This document shows, one piece after another, positions 24,582-36,165 of a stretch of 64,000 nucleotides of DNA. Positions within the stretch are counted from its first letter, which is position 1. Each line of letters opens with the position of its first letter. This stretch comes from Valencia hispanica (Eukaryota > Chordata > Actinopteri > Cyprinodontiformes > Valenciidae): contig OY747704.1 of NCBI GenBank assembly GCA_963556495.2, positions 7,736,001 through 7,800,000 on the forward strand. The letters are read 5' to 3'. Made by a program: the position numbers and the translations under genes. The notes under the pieces are model-generated. The model worked only from the letters and a program-made list of their open reading frames with translations, searched no databases and was not told where the DNA came from.

Positions 24582-24730
24582 CAGGATCTCCCCCTCCAGT
24601 CCTCGGTATGGCATCGAGTTTGGCAAAGGCCTGGTAATAATTCTTTCATTTGATTCAGCTGTGTTGGAGCAGGGAGGCACCTAAAAGTTGCATGGCAGTT
24701 GCTCTCGAGGACTGGAGTTGGAGATCCCTG
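24582..24730. mobile_element. 149-bp hAT-type MITE with perfect 8-bp target duplication
   Basis: The ends are inverted repeats: CAGGATCTCCCCCTCCAGTC at the left, and the right end read inverted is CAGGGATCTCCAACTCCAGT. CTTTAGAG occurs immediately outside both ends (24574-24581 and 24731-24738), a perfect 8-bp duplication. A diverged relative lies at 50318-50497. Confidence 0.9.
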
Positions 24731-24738
24731 CTTTAGAG

Positions 24739-26689
24739 CATAAAACGTCTCTAATGTTAGATTGTAGATAATGTGCTGTTCAAATTCAGTTAATATTATG
24801 TTTCAGTATCTGTCCATCCATATTTTAAACCTGCTCTTCCTTGCATAGTGGGACTGGTGGGACTGGTGCCTATCTCTTCTGCCCCACTGTATCTGAGAGT
24901 TTCAAGCGGTCTCATCACTTATCCAAATTACCAGGCTTCAGCAAGTTAAAAGAACTGTATAAAAGAAAAAAGAGAACATTTACAGCTTTCTGGTGATGCT
25001 TTGGTTGCCTGAGGCCAAACTTATATGAACATAGGTTCTTCAAATGTTAACATTTTGTTAAAGTGCATAACGTGGAACAAATGTTAAACATTTTATATTT
25101 TGTAAAAGCTTTGCTTTAAAACAAAGTCTCAGAATGTATCGTAATAAAAAGCCAAGAAAAGAAACCCATGTGATTGATGGCCAAGCAGAGATTTTGTACA
25201 TGCAACTCATTAAACTGAAGAAAAGAAAATAGAAGCTTGAACATCCCTAGCACTTTGAGTCAGATCAGCTTTCCTTACTTGTAACTTTATATTCTCTCCC
25301 TTCAGTTTTCTTCCATGTTAGTCAGCAAATCTTTTCCAACAGATAGCGCACTGCGTTTATGGTTGACTTTTAAGTTTATTTCAGCCAGGTTAACTTTTAA
25401 AAAACTGGGTACAGAATCTAAGACCGTTTTGCTGTGCAGGTTGTTTGTTTCATTCTTTATTCAAACTCTTTACTCTGCCTATCCTGGTTACAGAGGTCAC
25501 ACCAATTCACTGGTTTTAGAATCCAAACTCCTGTAACTAATGAATTTTATCAAATTGCAAACAATAAAAAATATGTTTAGAACCAAATACAATCTATGAC
25601 CAGAAAACATAAAAAAATATTTTTTGTGTGAAAGAGGAGTAGTTATCGTTTAACGGTTAATTGTAACTATTATAGTGCAAACATTAAAACAGGTATAAAC
25701 ATAGATATTAAAAGAAGTAATATAAGAGGAAGACGAAGATAAATTGCTTTGGGTTTGTTCTGTTTGAACAAAGGTGTGGAATTAAATAAGCTTGTACATT
25801 TTTCCATCCTTTTTCAGATATGTGATTGCATGTTATTCTTTGCTTCTTATGTTTCTCTGCTTTATTTTTCTGTTATTTGCATCATTATGATTATTTGTGT
25901 CTTACAATAGCCTACTAAACAAGGATCTGTATATTCTGAATAAAATGTCTTACTAGTTACTACTACTACTTACTGCCATCATTATTTTGAACCTGGTTAT
26001 CAGATGTGTTGAAAAGTCATGAATGAGCAGCAGGTACTGAGAGAGACCACATTAAAAAAGTGTTTTTTAAAAAGTTTGTAGATTTTAATTGCACTACAAC
26101 TTTTGGCCTCTCGAGTTGTCTTGTATTTTCTGTGTATTTTAGTTTTTATTGCTCAATGTTTTTCTGTTTAATAACCATTGTTCAAAAAGGTTCGTTGCAC
26201 AAACAGCTGTACTTTACTTGATGGAGCAGGGAAGCATTTATAAAGAACTATACATAATTTGATTTGTTTTTGGAATTTAAAATAATGCATTTGGGCATTT
26301 TGGTTTTGTCTGTTTATTTTTCATTTCTGTCATTCACAAGATAGGAATATTTGTTTAAGAGATAGCCAGAAAACATACTCTTGCAAGGAATCAGTTGTAA
26401 TAGTCTGAAACTGAAGGTGAAAAGTACAAAAATGTACATTAGAAAACAAAATATTTTAAAGCTCTCTCCAACACAAATTTTCACAAGGAAGGTCAAAGTA
26501 TAAACATGTCCCTCTGTTACTATTTACAATATTCCTTTGGTAAAATCTGCGATGGTAAGCTTGCAGTTAGCTAATATAACTAGTGTATTGCTTCAGATTC
26601 ATTGTGTCCAAAACTGTTGTAGACCACCCTCTTAAGGTCAGAATTACAATACAGTTTGTCCCCTAAGTTCACCATCTTCAAGCATAAAC
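24739..26689. other. AT-rich intergenic stretch, nothing recognised
   Basis: About 1.95 kb with no supported gene or repeat. Only short chance open frames occur. Confidence 0.5.
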
Positions 26690-27312
26690 CACCATGCTCT
26701 TAAAACCATTAAGAGGAGCCTTAAGACTCCCCTTTTTAGCCTAGCTTTTAACTGATTATTATTTATTATAGTCTCTTTAATTGCTCTGCATGTTTCCTTG
26801 CTTATATTTTATTAATGTTTTACTGCTTAGTCTTATCATATTTATCTACTGTTTATTTTTATGTTTTAACTTGTTCTTTTAATGTTCCTTCCAGTGTTTC
26901 CTCTGTGGGAGCCCTCTGCCTTGGGAGCGGTGGTCGGCTCTGGCTCCCTGGGTGATCTCCAGGTAGCACCTGGTTGGAGGTGGGGGTCTCAGCCTTGCCT
27001 CCTCTGGGCGCCCTGGGTCAGTGCCCTGACTGCTGCTGTTGATGTGCTGCTGCCAGTGCAGATGGCTCCTTTGATGGCGTTTCCTTATATTTCCTGGCTC
27101 ATCTGTACTCAGCCCAATGTCCTTTTTGTTGTTGCTCCTGGGGGTTGGGTTTGGGGGAGGGGGTATAATTGTGATCATGCTTTTAAATCTGTGGGGGAGG
27201 GATGGGAATGTGGTTTATGTGGGTTCATTTTAATCTGTAAAGCACTTTGAGTTGCAATTTTTTTGTATGAAAAGCACTTTATAAATAAAGTTTGATTGAT
27301 AAAAAAAAAAAA
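26690..27312 (+). mobile_element. 3' end of an L2-type LINE with poly(A) tail
   Basis: Near 26705 a C-terminal-like KTPLFSLAFN, typical of the end of L2-type open frame 2, is followed by a GC-richer 3' untranslated segment. The tail is ...AAAGCACTTTATAAATAAAG, TTTGATTGAT and twelve A. The open frame at 26882-27250 lies in this 3' segment and is probably not a gene. Confidence 0.6.
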
Positions 27313-29378
27313 GATTTTCTTGATCAAACATGTAGACCATCTGTCAAAGATTTTTTTACATGCCCAATCAGGTTGTAAGCATGGATTTAGACTTGTAAAT
27401 ATGTAGGCCTATGTGATGAAAAAATTTAAGAGTTAAGTGGAAAGATATTTGGTCATTATAAAATTTTAAGTGTAATTAACAAAATGATGTTGTAAATCTC
27501 TCAGTACAAATAATGAACACAATAGCATTTCCGCTACTCTGAAAAAGTGTTTTTGATAACTTCAGAAGAAAACAAAAATTTTGTTTTACTTTACTGTCAA
27601 ACATCAAATCTAAGTAAACTTTTCGGGAAACCAACAAACAGGAGCAAATAAACCACCAAAGGCAACGAAGGATCCAGCGGAGAATGAATGAGAGAGGAGT
27701 AGGCTATATACTGATGAAGAGGTGGAAATGATAAAGAAACTAGAGGAGGTGATCAGAGATAAGTGAAGGCAGCTGGGAGGGGAGCTGGCAGAAGAAATGA
27801 GGAAATAAGGATGAGCTGGGAAGGAGAGCATACTGGAGGGAAAGAAGGAAGCAGTAGGCCTGTTAGGGGAACAAGGTGCAGCTGTGAGCGTAGACCAGGC
27901 AGGCAGATCGCTGTCGAAAACCAGTTTGGAAATAATTTGCTGCTAAAAGAAACTGTGCTCTGACTGAGATTAAAAGCAAATTAATTAAGAAAGGCAGCTT
28001 CATCAGCAGGGGGGAGATTAACGGCGGCGAGGCACAACTGCTCCGTGAATGGATCTGAGAAGGTTTTGCAAGAAACAGAGAAGGGTTACGATAGTAGGCA
28101 CAATGGGATGAGGAAGAAGAGGGAGACCAGGAATGGCATAGAGTTGGGAACAAACGAGGGGAAAAGAGAACGGGTAAGAGCAATTCGGAAGGTTCAGACA
28201 GAGAGACTACTTGAGTGTATTAAATGTATTATTTGGTTTGGGCAGAAGTTTGGAGGAGTGAGTATCAAGTAACAAAAATCCTAAATGACATGATCAGAAG
28301 TATAGATTTTCCTAAAGTTTTGCAGGATGGGAATTTACTGATTGGCTGTGCAAATCTTGACCAGGTTAAAAAGGCTTTAAATCTGAAAGAGATTAGTGGT
28401 GTTTGTTAAGGTTCAGCACAACTAAAGTTTAGGGATGTGATGGAGCCAGCAGGGGGCGCAAATGTGTTTTTTAAGGGCATCTGTAATTTGTTGTTGTGAG
28501 TGTTGATGAGATTAAAAAAAACTTGAAGGGTGGAAGAATTCTTAGCGTTAAGTCATTGATGGAGGGCGTCAGGAAAGATACAGGAAAGATGGTGGTGATT
28601 GAGATTCAGGATAATGTCCCTCCAAGAAAAGTGATGCTAGTGTGTGGCAAAAGCAGTTAGATGCTTTAAATGTCAAAAGTTTAGTCATGTAACACTGTTA
28701 TGTAATCACAAGCAGAGATGTGCCAGATGTGGTGGAGACCATGAATATGGAAAGTGAGGCACAGGAGTTGAACCTAAGTGCTGCAACTGTGGGGAAGACC
28801 ACCGTGTGGCTTACAGGGGGTGTAAGGTGCTCAAACAACAGGCAGAAATTCAGAGGAGAGTAGAACAGAAATGGAATTGTTCTGAGGCATTCAAGCAAGT
28901 GAAGGCACCACAAACAAGGCCAGGCAGAGCAGCACCCTACTAAAGCTATAGTAGAGACATGTTGGGAAGTAAAGTAGTTTGGTCCAGTCAACTGTAAGTA
29001 TGCTCAGCAGATAGGGATTGGTTTTTCAGTACATGTTACATCACTGTATATGACTATATATACTGATGGGTTAAAAGATCCAGGTGTTCGGGCTACTAGA
29101 TTTGAATTTGTCCCAGAAAAGGATCATTCAGACATGTACAGAACAGCTCAGTTTTTAGCAGTATACACTGTAGAAATTAAGGCTATTTTGTATGCATTAC
29201 AGTGGACAGCTAGGAACAAACAAGCTTTAAAACACTTTTCGTCTGTTCTGACTCTGTTTCAGCACTCCAAAGCCTGAGAACATTTAATCCTAATCTTCCA
29301 GATATTATGTTTAGAATATTGTTTATACTCAAGAATCATCCATCAAGGTAAGTCAGTCACATTTATGTTGGTCCCAGG

Positions 29379-31099
29379 CAGAGATGGGTTGAGTAACCAA
29401 AAATTGTACTCAAGTAAAAATAGCACTACTTCAATACTTGAGTAGGCTTGAGTACTTGTTCTGAGATCCTAGCAAAGGATTTGAAATGTAAAGATTATGT
29501 AATTTTCTTATTTAATATCTACATGCTCCGACTAGCCCAGATTATAACAACCAATAAGATTAGCTACCATAACTATGCAGATTATATTCAGCTTTACATT
29601 ATGATGTCACCAGATGACTTTGAACCCATCCAAACCCTAAGTACATGCTTCAAGCAAATCAATGGATGGCTGTGTCATAACTTTCTCCAGCTGAACAGAA
29701 TCAAACAGAAGTAATTGCTTTTGGACCTAAAGAGGAAAGGTCAAGAGTCAGCACACAGCTCCAGTTAGTACAGCTAGGAACTACTGATCAGGCCCAAAAT
29801 GTAGGTGTAGTAATGGACTCGGACCTGAACCTTCAGGGTCACATAAAGGCAATAACAAGGTCAGCCTTCTATCACCTGAAGAACATTTCTAGGATTAAAG
29901 GACTGATGTCGCAACAGGACCTAGAAAAACTCATCCATGCGTTTATCTTTAGTCGGATTGATTACCGCTGCAGCGTCTTCACAGGTCTGCTTAAAAAGTC
30001 AGTCAGACAGCTGCAGCTGATCCAGAACGCTGCTGCTCGTGTTTCTCACTAGAACCAGGAAAGTAGAGCACATCACCCCAGTTCTAAAGTCCTTACACTG
30101 GGTCCCTGTAGCTCAGAGAATAGACTTCTAAATACTCTTACTAGTTTATAAATCAATGAATGGCTTAGCACCAAAGTATGTTGAAGATCTACTGTTACTA
30201 TACCAACCCCCCCAGACCACTCAGGTCCTCTAATTCCAGTCGACTCAGCATCCCTAGAATCAGAACCAAACATGGAGAAGCAGCTTTCAGTTTCTTTGCT
30301 CCTCTAATCTGGAACAAACTTCCAGAAAACTGCAAAGCTGCTGAAACACTGAGTTCTTTTAAATCACAACTAAAAACGTATCTGTTTAGAGCTGCCTTTG
30401 ATTAATGTTTTGATGTATCATGTTTTGTGTGTGCTTCTGGCATTACTGCTGTTTTTACATTATATGCTTTGATGTATCTGTGTGTGCTTCTTGCTTTATT
30501 ACTGTTTTCACTGCTATTTTATTTTACCTCGTAATCACGTAAAGCACCTTGAATTACCTTGTTGTTGAAAGTGTGCTATACAAATAAAATTGCCTTGACT
30601 AATTGGACGACAATGTAAAGTTATGTGCAAATTATAAAGACTAAAATAAATAGAAATACATGACATGATTGTAAAATAACAAATTTGACAAGAAGAATTT
30701 TTTTTTGTAAAACTAATGAAACCAATATCTACAGTAGGTAATGTGTATATGTGAGACTAGGGTAAGGTGCCCCCCCCTGACCTCCAAATGAAACAACAGC
30801 CTCAACAGATAATGTTAAAATGAAGTTTGTGTACAAACAAGGTCTCACTTCAACATAAACTGTATGTGTGAGTCTCATGCATTTTTGGTTAAAACAAGCA
30901 TTCAGTTTCATTCAGTAAAGTTACTCGCTGTGGGTAGAGGAGCCAGAAACCTTACTCAAGTAAGAGTAGCGATATTTTATCAAAAAATTACTCAAGTAAA
31001 AAGTAAGGTCTATTAAAACTACTCCCAAAGTAAATTTATTTTCAAAGTTACTCAAGTAAATGTAACTGAGTAAATGTAACTAGTTACTACCTACCTCTG
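29379..31099. mobile_element. hAT element inserted in the LINE RNase H region, itself carrying an L2-type LINE
   Basis: The ends are CAGAGATGGGTTGAGTA and GTAACTAGTTACTACC...CTCTG, inverted and of the same family as 20756-21370. The flanks GTCCCAGG (29371-29378) and TTCCCAGG (31100-31107) are an 8-bp duplication with one mismatch. The RNase H frame of the host LINE continues across the two flanks. Internal ACTCAAGTA blocks remain at 29400-29455 and 30950-31080. The middle is occupied by another LINE (29458-30600). Confidence 0.85.
29458..30600 (+). mobile_element. 5'-truncated L2-type LINE
   Basis: Reverse-transcriptase remains begin near 29505. YADYIQLY stands where the family has YADDTQLY, so the second catalytic aspartate is Tyr. 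Downstream come [20 protein letters not shown] (29815), RLSIPRIRTKHGEAAFSFFA and LIWNKLPENCKAAETLSSF, ending near 30404. The 3' tail is TACAAATAAAATTGCCTTGACT. Several frameshifts are present. A related fragment lies inverted at 58870-59045. Confidence 0.85.
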
Positions 31100-31734
31100 T
31101 TCCCAGGTCATGTGGGTTTGAGAGGGAATGAGGCAGCGGATAAGATGGGAAAACAAGCACTTAAAGAAGACCTGATTGATGTTCATTTAGCAATAGTTAA
31201 AAATGAAGGGAAAGCTAAAGCAGTTGTTTGGATTAAGGCTATGGAACAATGGCAGGGGAGATGGAGAGCTGAAACATGAGGGATGTTTTTTTTTTTTTTT
31301 TGGCATTTTAAAAATCTGATTCTAAACATGGGCAACACAAGAAAAGAGCAAACTGTAGTTAACAGGATTATGTTGGGTCACACTTACTTAAACAGCTCAC
31401 TTAAACTTATGGGAAAACATCCAACCAGATTGTGTGAGCTGTGTCCGATTGAAGAAAATACTTCACGTTCTTTGTACTTGCTGTTTATTTGATGAACAGA
31501 GATCTCAATTGGTAGAAGGGTTAAGTAGAGAAGGAGTTTGTGATTTAAATATGAAGACTTTTTTCATATAGCCGATATTTTTTTTTTCTTTTTTTTCACA
31601 TTCTCAAAAGAAACAGGACTTCTAAATAGAACTGAATCTCTGATCCACACTCCGGAGCAGTAGCAGAAGGTTATTTTTTATTTAAAGATTTATTTTCAAA
31701 AGTTGAACATGTCATCGAACATTATTATACAACT

Positions 31735-32101
31735 GTTTCGGGCGATATGGATTAACAATAAAATCTTCAATTTTTTTTCATGTCAAATTCAATTTTTGAT
31801 ATGAATCTGGGTTTTTTCTTCCTTAGAAAGTAATTTCAAATGTCAGAAAATATTTTTAAAATTTCCTTTTATTTCAGTCATCCTTTCTTGGAGCTGACCT
31901 GAATTCAAAGTCCAAATGAATACGTTGCTGTAAAACATGCTTGTAAAACAAGATGGAAGGCCTTGTGCGGGCTAACATCACTTTGAACTATGGAAACCCA
32001 AGAGGTGCATTCTTAAACATTATTTTCAATACTCTCAATATTTCAAAAATTCAATTTCATAAATAGAAACATTCGATTAATCGATATATTGCCTAGCCCT
32101 A
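31735..32101. repeat. possible hAT-like repeat with 'GGCGATAT' and 'CTAGCCCTA' ends
   Basis: The left 'cgggcgatatggattaacaa' and the right 'cgatatattgcctagcccta' resemble the 'CAGGGCTAGGCGATATATCG' termini seen widely in fish. The interior is AT-rich and non-coding. No clear target duplication was found. Confidence 0.4.
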
Positions 32102-32599
32102 TGTTCACTTAAAAGATTAATTGCTTTATCTTTCCAACATAAAATACATAGCCTACTTCAGAACATTACCAATTATATTTGTTCTTAAACGTTGATTATT
32201 GTTACTTTTTCTGTTTTTTATTTTTACCTGTAAAGGTGCAATACTACAAAAGAACTAGCAAAATAGACTCCACATTTCTGAGGGACCATTGATCATGGAT
32301 TTTTTGTGTGAATTTGCACTAACTGTCCAGTAGGTGACTAGAGTCACTGGACATTGTCCAATGAAGTGACTGCAAAAAAAAAAAAACGAGAAACACAGAA
32401 GAAATGCTTTTGAGTTATTCACTGTAGAGACCTCTATGCGTGAAAGGGTAGGGTGTTAATTTTCGTTTTGTTTATTTTGCAAACAGCTAAAATAAAATGT
32501 TGTGGGTGGAAAACATGCAAACGTCACAAAATTAAACATGAATAATATAGCTGTCTGTGTTATACGATGATAATTCAGTAGGGCTAAATATTATCCATT

Positions 32600-33320
32600 C
32601 CCTGTCATAACAAAAGCATGCTGCATACTAAACGTAATGTGCATATTCTTAACACATGATGACAATCGAAAGTTTGCTTAAGTTCAGCCCAAGTCCCGTA
32701 GAAGATCTCACTGTGCTTGGAGTAGCTGGTGTAAACTCTCCGTATCCACAGTTTGGAAGAAGTCCGTGCCTGGCAGGCAGCGTTCAGGGCAAACCAATCG
32801 AAGAGCAAATATGGACATCATGACTCCACCCTCCGCCCGCTTTGATGAACACAACAGCAGAATGAGTGATACATCTCCCACAATAATCAACATTGATGTT
32901 TCTACCGGAGGTAGAAAGTATATTTACTGCAGCTTTTCCAGAAGCAGCGTTTCAGTTACCGTCTTTTTTCTCCTGCTCTAGACATATTAAAGCAGACTTC
33001 CCTGGAGCTGCTTTTTTCTAGGCTGAACTAAAATGCAGCTTTGCGCTACTTTATTCAGCTCCTCGTCAAACTGTTGATCTTTTTGCTGCGTGGATGCGGG
33101 CTTTCTGGAGCACCAGCCTGGATCACAAATTCATAAATCATATGAAAAACGACAGGAAGTGATTTACTTTTTGTTGGGAACCCGGAGCCGCTTATAGACC
33201 TACTGCACGATGTAGTCTAAAGGTACCGTCTGCTTTACATTCCAGTAACATTAAGGGACGGCTTGGGTGCACGTATTGGATTAGTTGGGGTTCTATTATT
33301 CTCTAGGAGTGTGTTGTTTC
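32600..33320. promoter_or_regulatory. CpG-richer block, possible promoter or non-coding exon
   Basis: This block has clearly more CpG and GC than the surrounding DNA, including a CCAAT motif near 32795 and ctccgcccgc near 32830. It contains no recognised repeat. It lies between golph3 and the first visible pdzd2 exon. Mammalian PDZD2 has upstream non-coding exons, so a pdzd2 promoter is one possibility. Small open frames on both strands (for example 32605-32893 minus) match no family I know. Confidence 0.25.
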
Positions 33321-35294
33321 AGTGCGTCCTGCAGGGAAATAAAATCTTTTGACGATGGAAATAACAGAAAGCACAAAATCACCCTAAAAAATTAGCGTAA
33401 CTTAATATTGTCTGTTGTAAAAGCATTCTTCTGAAGTTATTGTGCTGCAATGGTCAAACGTTTTGTGTGCAACACTGCTTATTACCGCGATTTACCTTCT
33501 GCAGTCCGGATCAGGAGACGTCTGCCCTGTTTAGCCCAGTCCAGCATCTTTACTTTGTTAGTTTACAGTTTTAAATAGTCACAGCAGATTGTTCGTCTTC
33601 AACACCATTCTAAAAAGCCACTGTTTACCTTTAAATAATAATAATGAAAAATAATCTACTTTGCTTGATCATTTTCCAGGTCTGGCTAGAAAAGACAATT
33701 TACTCTAGTATCTTATTGTTATTCTTCTTATTAAACAGATTTATATTTATTTTATCTTGAAACGCCACAGCTCAGCTTTTTAACAAATTTACTGGTTTCA
33801 ACAGAACCGACAGTCATTTGAAATTTCAGTTCAGGTGTCAAACAAAGCACTAAAAGTTCTCTTTTTTCGAACTCTTACAAACAGAAAAAAACTTCTAAAA
33901 AATGTACAAGTTGTGCTTTAAAGAGTCTGTATTTAATCTTGGATAATTGAGTCCAGGTTTTCACAAAATGTTGAACTATAGGTTTTAAAAGTAGAGCTTA
34001 ATTCTTGTCAGAAGAGAACATAAATAGCAGGCTCTTTACCACCCCATTAGTTTGAAAGTCAAGCTGAGGATTGTGTTTTATAATTCATAGAGCAGAAAAC
34101 TTTAACCGGGTGTACTCAAGTGTGTGGAAACCATGTTACAGAAAAATAGAAAATGAATTTTAAAATGAAAAATGTGTAGGATTCTTAAAAGCGGTTCTAA
34201 AGAAGCTAATGTGTCATACTTTCATCCCAAACCCACTCTGTCTAAAATTCTCTGGTTCATACAGTATTATTTATCACATGTAAACGTAGCAAAAAAAAAT
34301 AATTTAGAGTAGAAATAAGGATTGGTTTCTACAAGTCTGAGACTACAGCAAAGTTTGGATTTTACAACATAAAAAATACAAAAGATCATTGGCTTAAAGA
34401 ATAAGGCACATGCTCCACTTGTTTAGCTCTGGGCGATAAACGTCTCTGAACAGCCAGTAGGAACAAGAGAAGAATCTGACCAGGAATATGCTATCTTGCT
34501 TAATAAACACTTGTTTTAACAAGTAGATCTACACAATGGTATATGGTTTTACAGTGCGTTTTATGTTTTTCACATACATAGAAACCTCCTACATGATTTT
34601 TTGGTAATATAATACAAGATTATTCTTTATATTTTGTAGACTTTGGAACTCTACAGCACATTGTCTGTCAAAGACTGCAGCCTATCAGAAGGCTTCAGAC
34701 TTCACAGGGAGGGCAGCAATCAATTAACAACAGACATGCTTATTTTAGCCAGTTTAGATGTGATAAATCCATTAATATAAGAACTTTCCAATAATTTAGT
34801 AATGTTTTTGAGCCACTCCCGTAAAATATTTTGGCAGTAGTGTAGTAAGTCAATATGTTATTTGTGTGGTGTTAAAAAAATCCTTTGAACATGTAATAAA
34901 TGTGTAACACATGTAGGTCACCATAAAACTGTTCTCCTCCTGAATTCTAGCATATTCCATTAAGTGATATAACCAAATGCACTTCACTGTAATTAATTAA
35001 ATATTCCTTCCCCCATTAAAATTTTACCGCAGCAAAACAGTAGCCTAAATAAAGATTTTGTTCAACAGATAATCCTCTAATTACTCATTAAAATTTGGAC
35101 AAACGAGAGAGACTTCTGCATTTTTTGTATTCTTGATCAATGAATACAGTATAGGGACCATCCCATTCACTACCTATTGAATAAAAAAAAATACACAAAA
35201 ACTGCAAAACAAATCTTTTAATTCCCAAAGTGCTCTTTATTTTATGTTTATAACAGGGTTTGTGGTAACTGAATATTTTCTGTATTTGATCGTT
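33321..35294. other. AT-rich intergenic stretch, nothing recognised
   Basis: About 2 kb with no supported gene and no repeat that I could identify. 'agctctgggcgataaacg' near 34426 may be a hAT end fragment. Confidence 0.45.
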
Positions 35295-36165
35295 TTTGTT
35301 CAAACCGTGACGTAAAAATCTGAAGGCCAGCCATCATTTTGACAGATTAGTATTCACATCTCTCACCACTCTGTGCAATGCGCAGACATTTTCAACTTTA
35401 CACGTGGAGTACAGGTAACTAAATCAATCAACAAACAAAAAAAAGATTCCCATATGAGCATCTGAGGATCATCTCAGACCTGAACACCATACTGAATCCA
35501 TCTCGCTATCTGGGAGCTGACAGCATGTTGATGAGTTACTGAGGCTTTGGAGCCCGTCGCTCCCAAGAGCCGGGTCTTGTGCCAACCATCGGTGCATGCT
35601 GTAGGACTTCCTCCCGCTGAAGGAATAGCTTGCGGGTCAGCAAATGGCTCATTCAGAGAGTCTTTCCTACTTCTGATCACTTCAGTTGGAGAAATGTTCA
35701 CTAGTTTCACATTTTTGGCTGAAGTGGTGCTTAATTCCAGTTTCCAGAGTGGCAGCGGACTTCGGGTCCAGCTCCCAGAACAACATCAAAACCCGAATGA
35801 GAAGTCATCTGTCTGAGGCACAAATCCAAAACTTATTGAGAATAACCTCTCCAGCAATCTCACTATTTGATTATGTACAAATGGGTGTGCATTTCATTTC
35901 CATGCGAAACAGGAGGAACTTGTGAGACTGTGCTTTCAGGCCACAGCAGGTAAACGGCTCGTATTTTAATTGTAATCGTTTAATTTCACTGCTTATATGT
36001 AGTTCTCTGTTCAGCTTGTTTGGATTGAATATTAATTAAAAATGAATAAAGAATAACTACTACTGAATATGTTCCAATTGTAAAAATTGACTGGTAGAAA
36101 TAGACTATGACCGGATTATTTGGACCCCGTTGGTCAAAATGACGGATAAAGAAAATATCTAGTGC
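35295..36165. repeat. repeat family X, copy B
   Basis: Both ends match the two ends of 21905-24235, but here only ~0.87 kb apart. A GTCAAAATGAC sequence near the right end pairs with a CATTTTGACA sequence near the left end. A minus-strand open frame at 35710-35474 (NISPTEVIRSRKDSLNEPF) may be a remnant of a protein carried by the family; I do not recognise it. Confidence 0.6.

Larger units (their letters stand above)
27630..31560 (+). mobile_element. I-type LINE with central deletion, interrupted by a hAT element
   Basis: The 5' part (27640-28870) resembles an open frame 1: a charged N-terminal region, then three CCHC zinc knuckles spread over broken frames near 28660-28830 (CFKCQKFSHV, RCARCGGDHEYGK, CCNCGEDHRV). 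At 29050-29275 an RNase H-like stretch begins (YTDGLKDPGV, FLAVYTVEIKAILYALQW), and it resumes after the hAT insertion at 31108 (HVGLRGNEAADKMGKQAL). A cysteine-containing tail (TRLCELCPIEENT) follows near 31430. This order fits the I/Nimb clade, which carries RNase H after reverse transcriptase. Endonuclease and reverse transcriptase are absent, so about 3 kb was lost near 28950-29050. Confidence 0.75.

Noticed and set aside
26882..27250. 122-codon open frame rich in Trp, Gly and Pro
   Set aside because: It sits in the 3' untranslated segment of a LINE, directly before its poly(A) tail.
32605..32893. Two overlapping minus-strand open frames with a hydrophobic start
   Set aside because: They are short, without a recognised family or clear splice sites. 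Reported only as a CpG-richer block.
35474..35710. Minus-strand 78-codon open frame as a host gene
   Set aside because: It lies inside repeat copy B (35295-36165), has no splice context or recognised family, and is better viewed as a possible element remnant.
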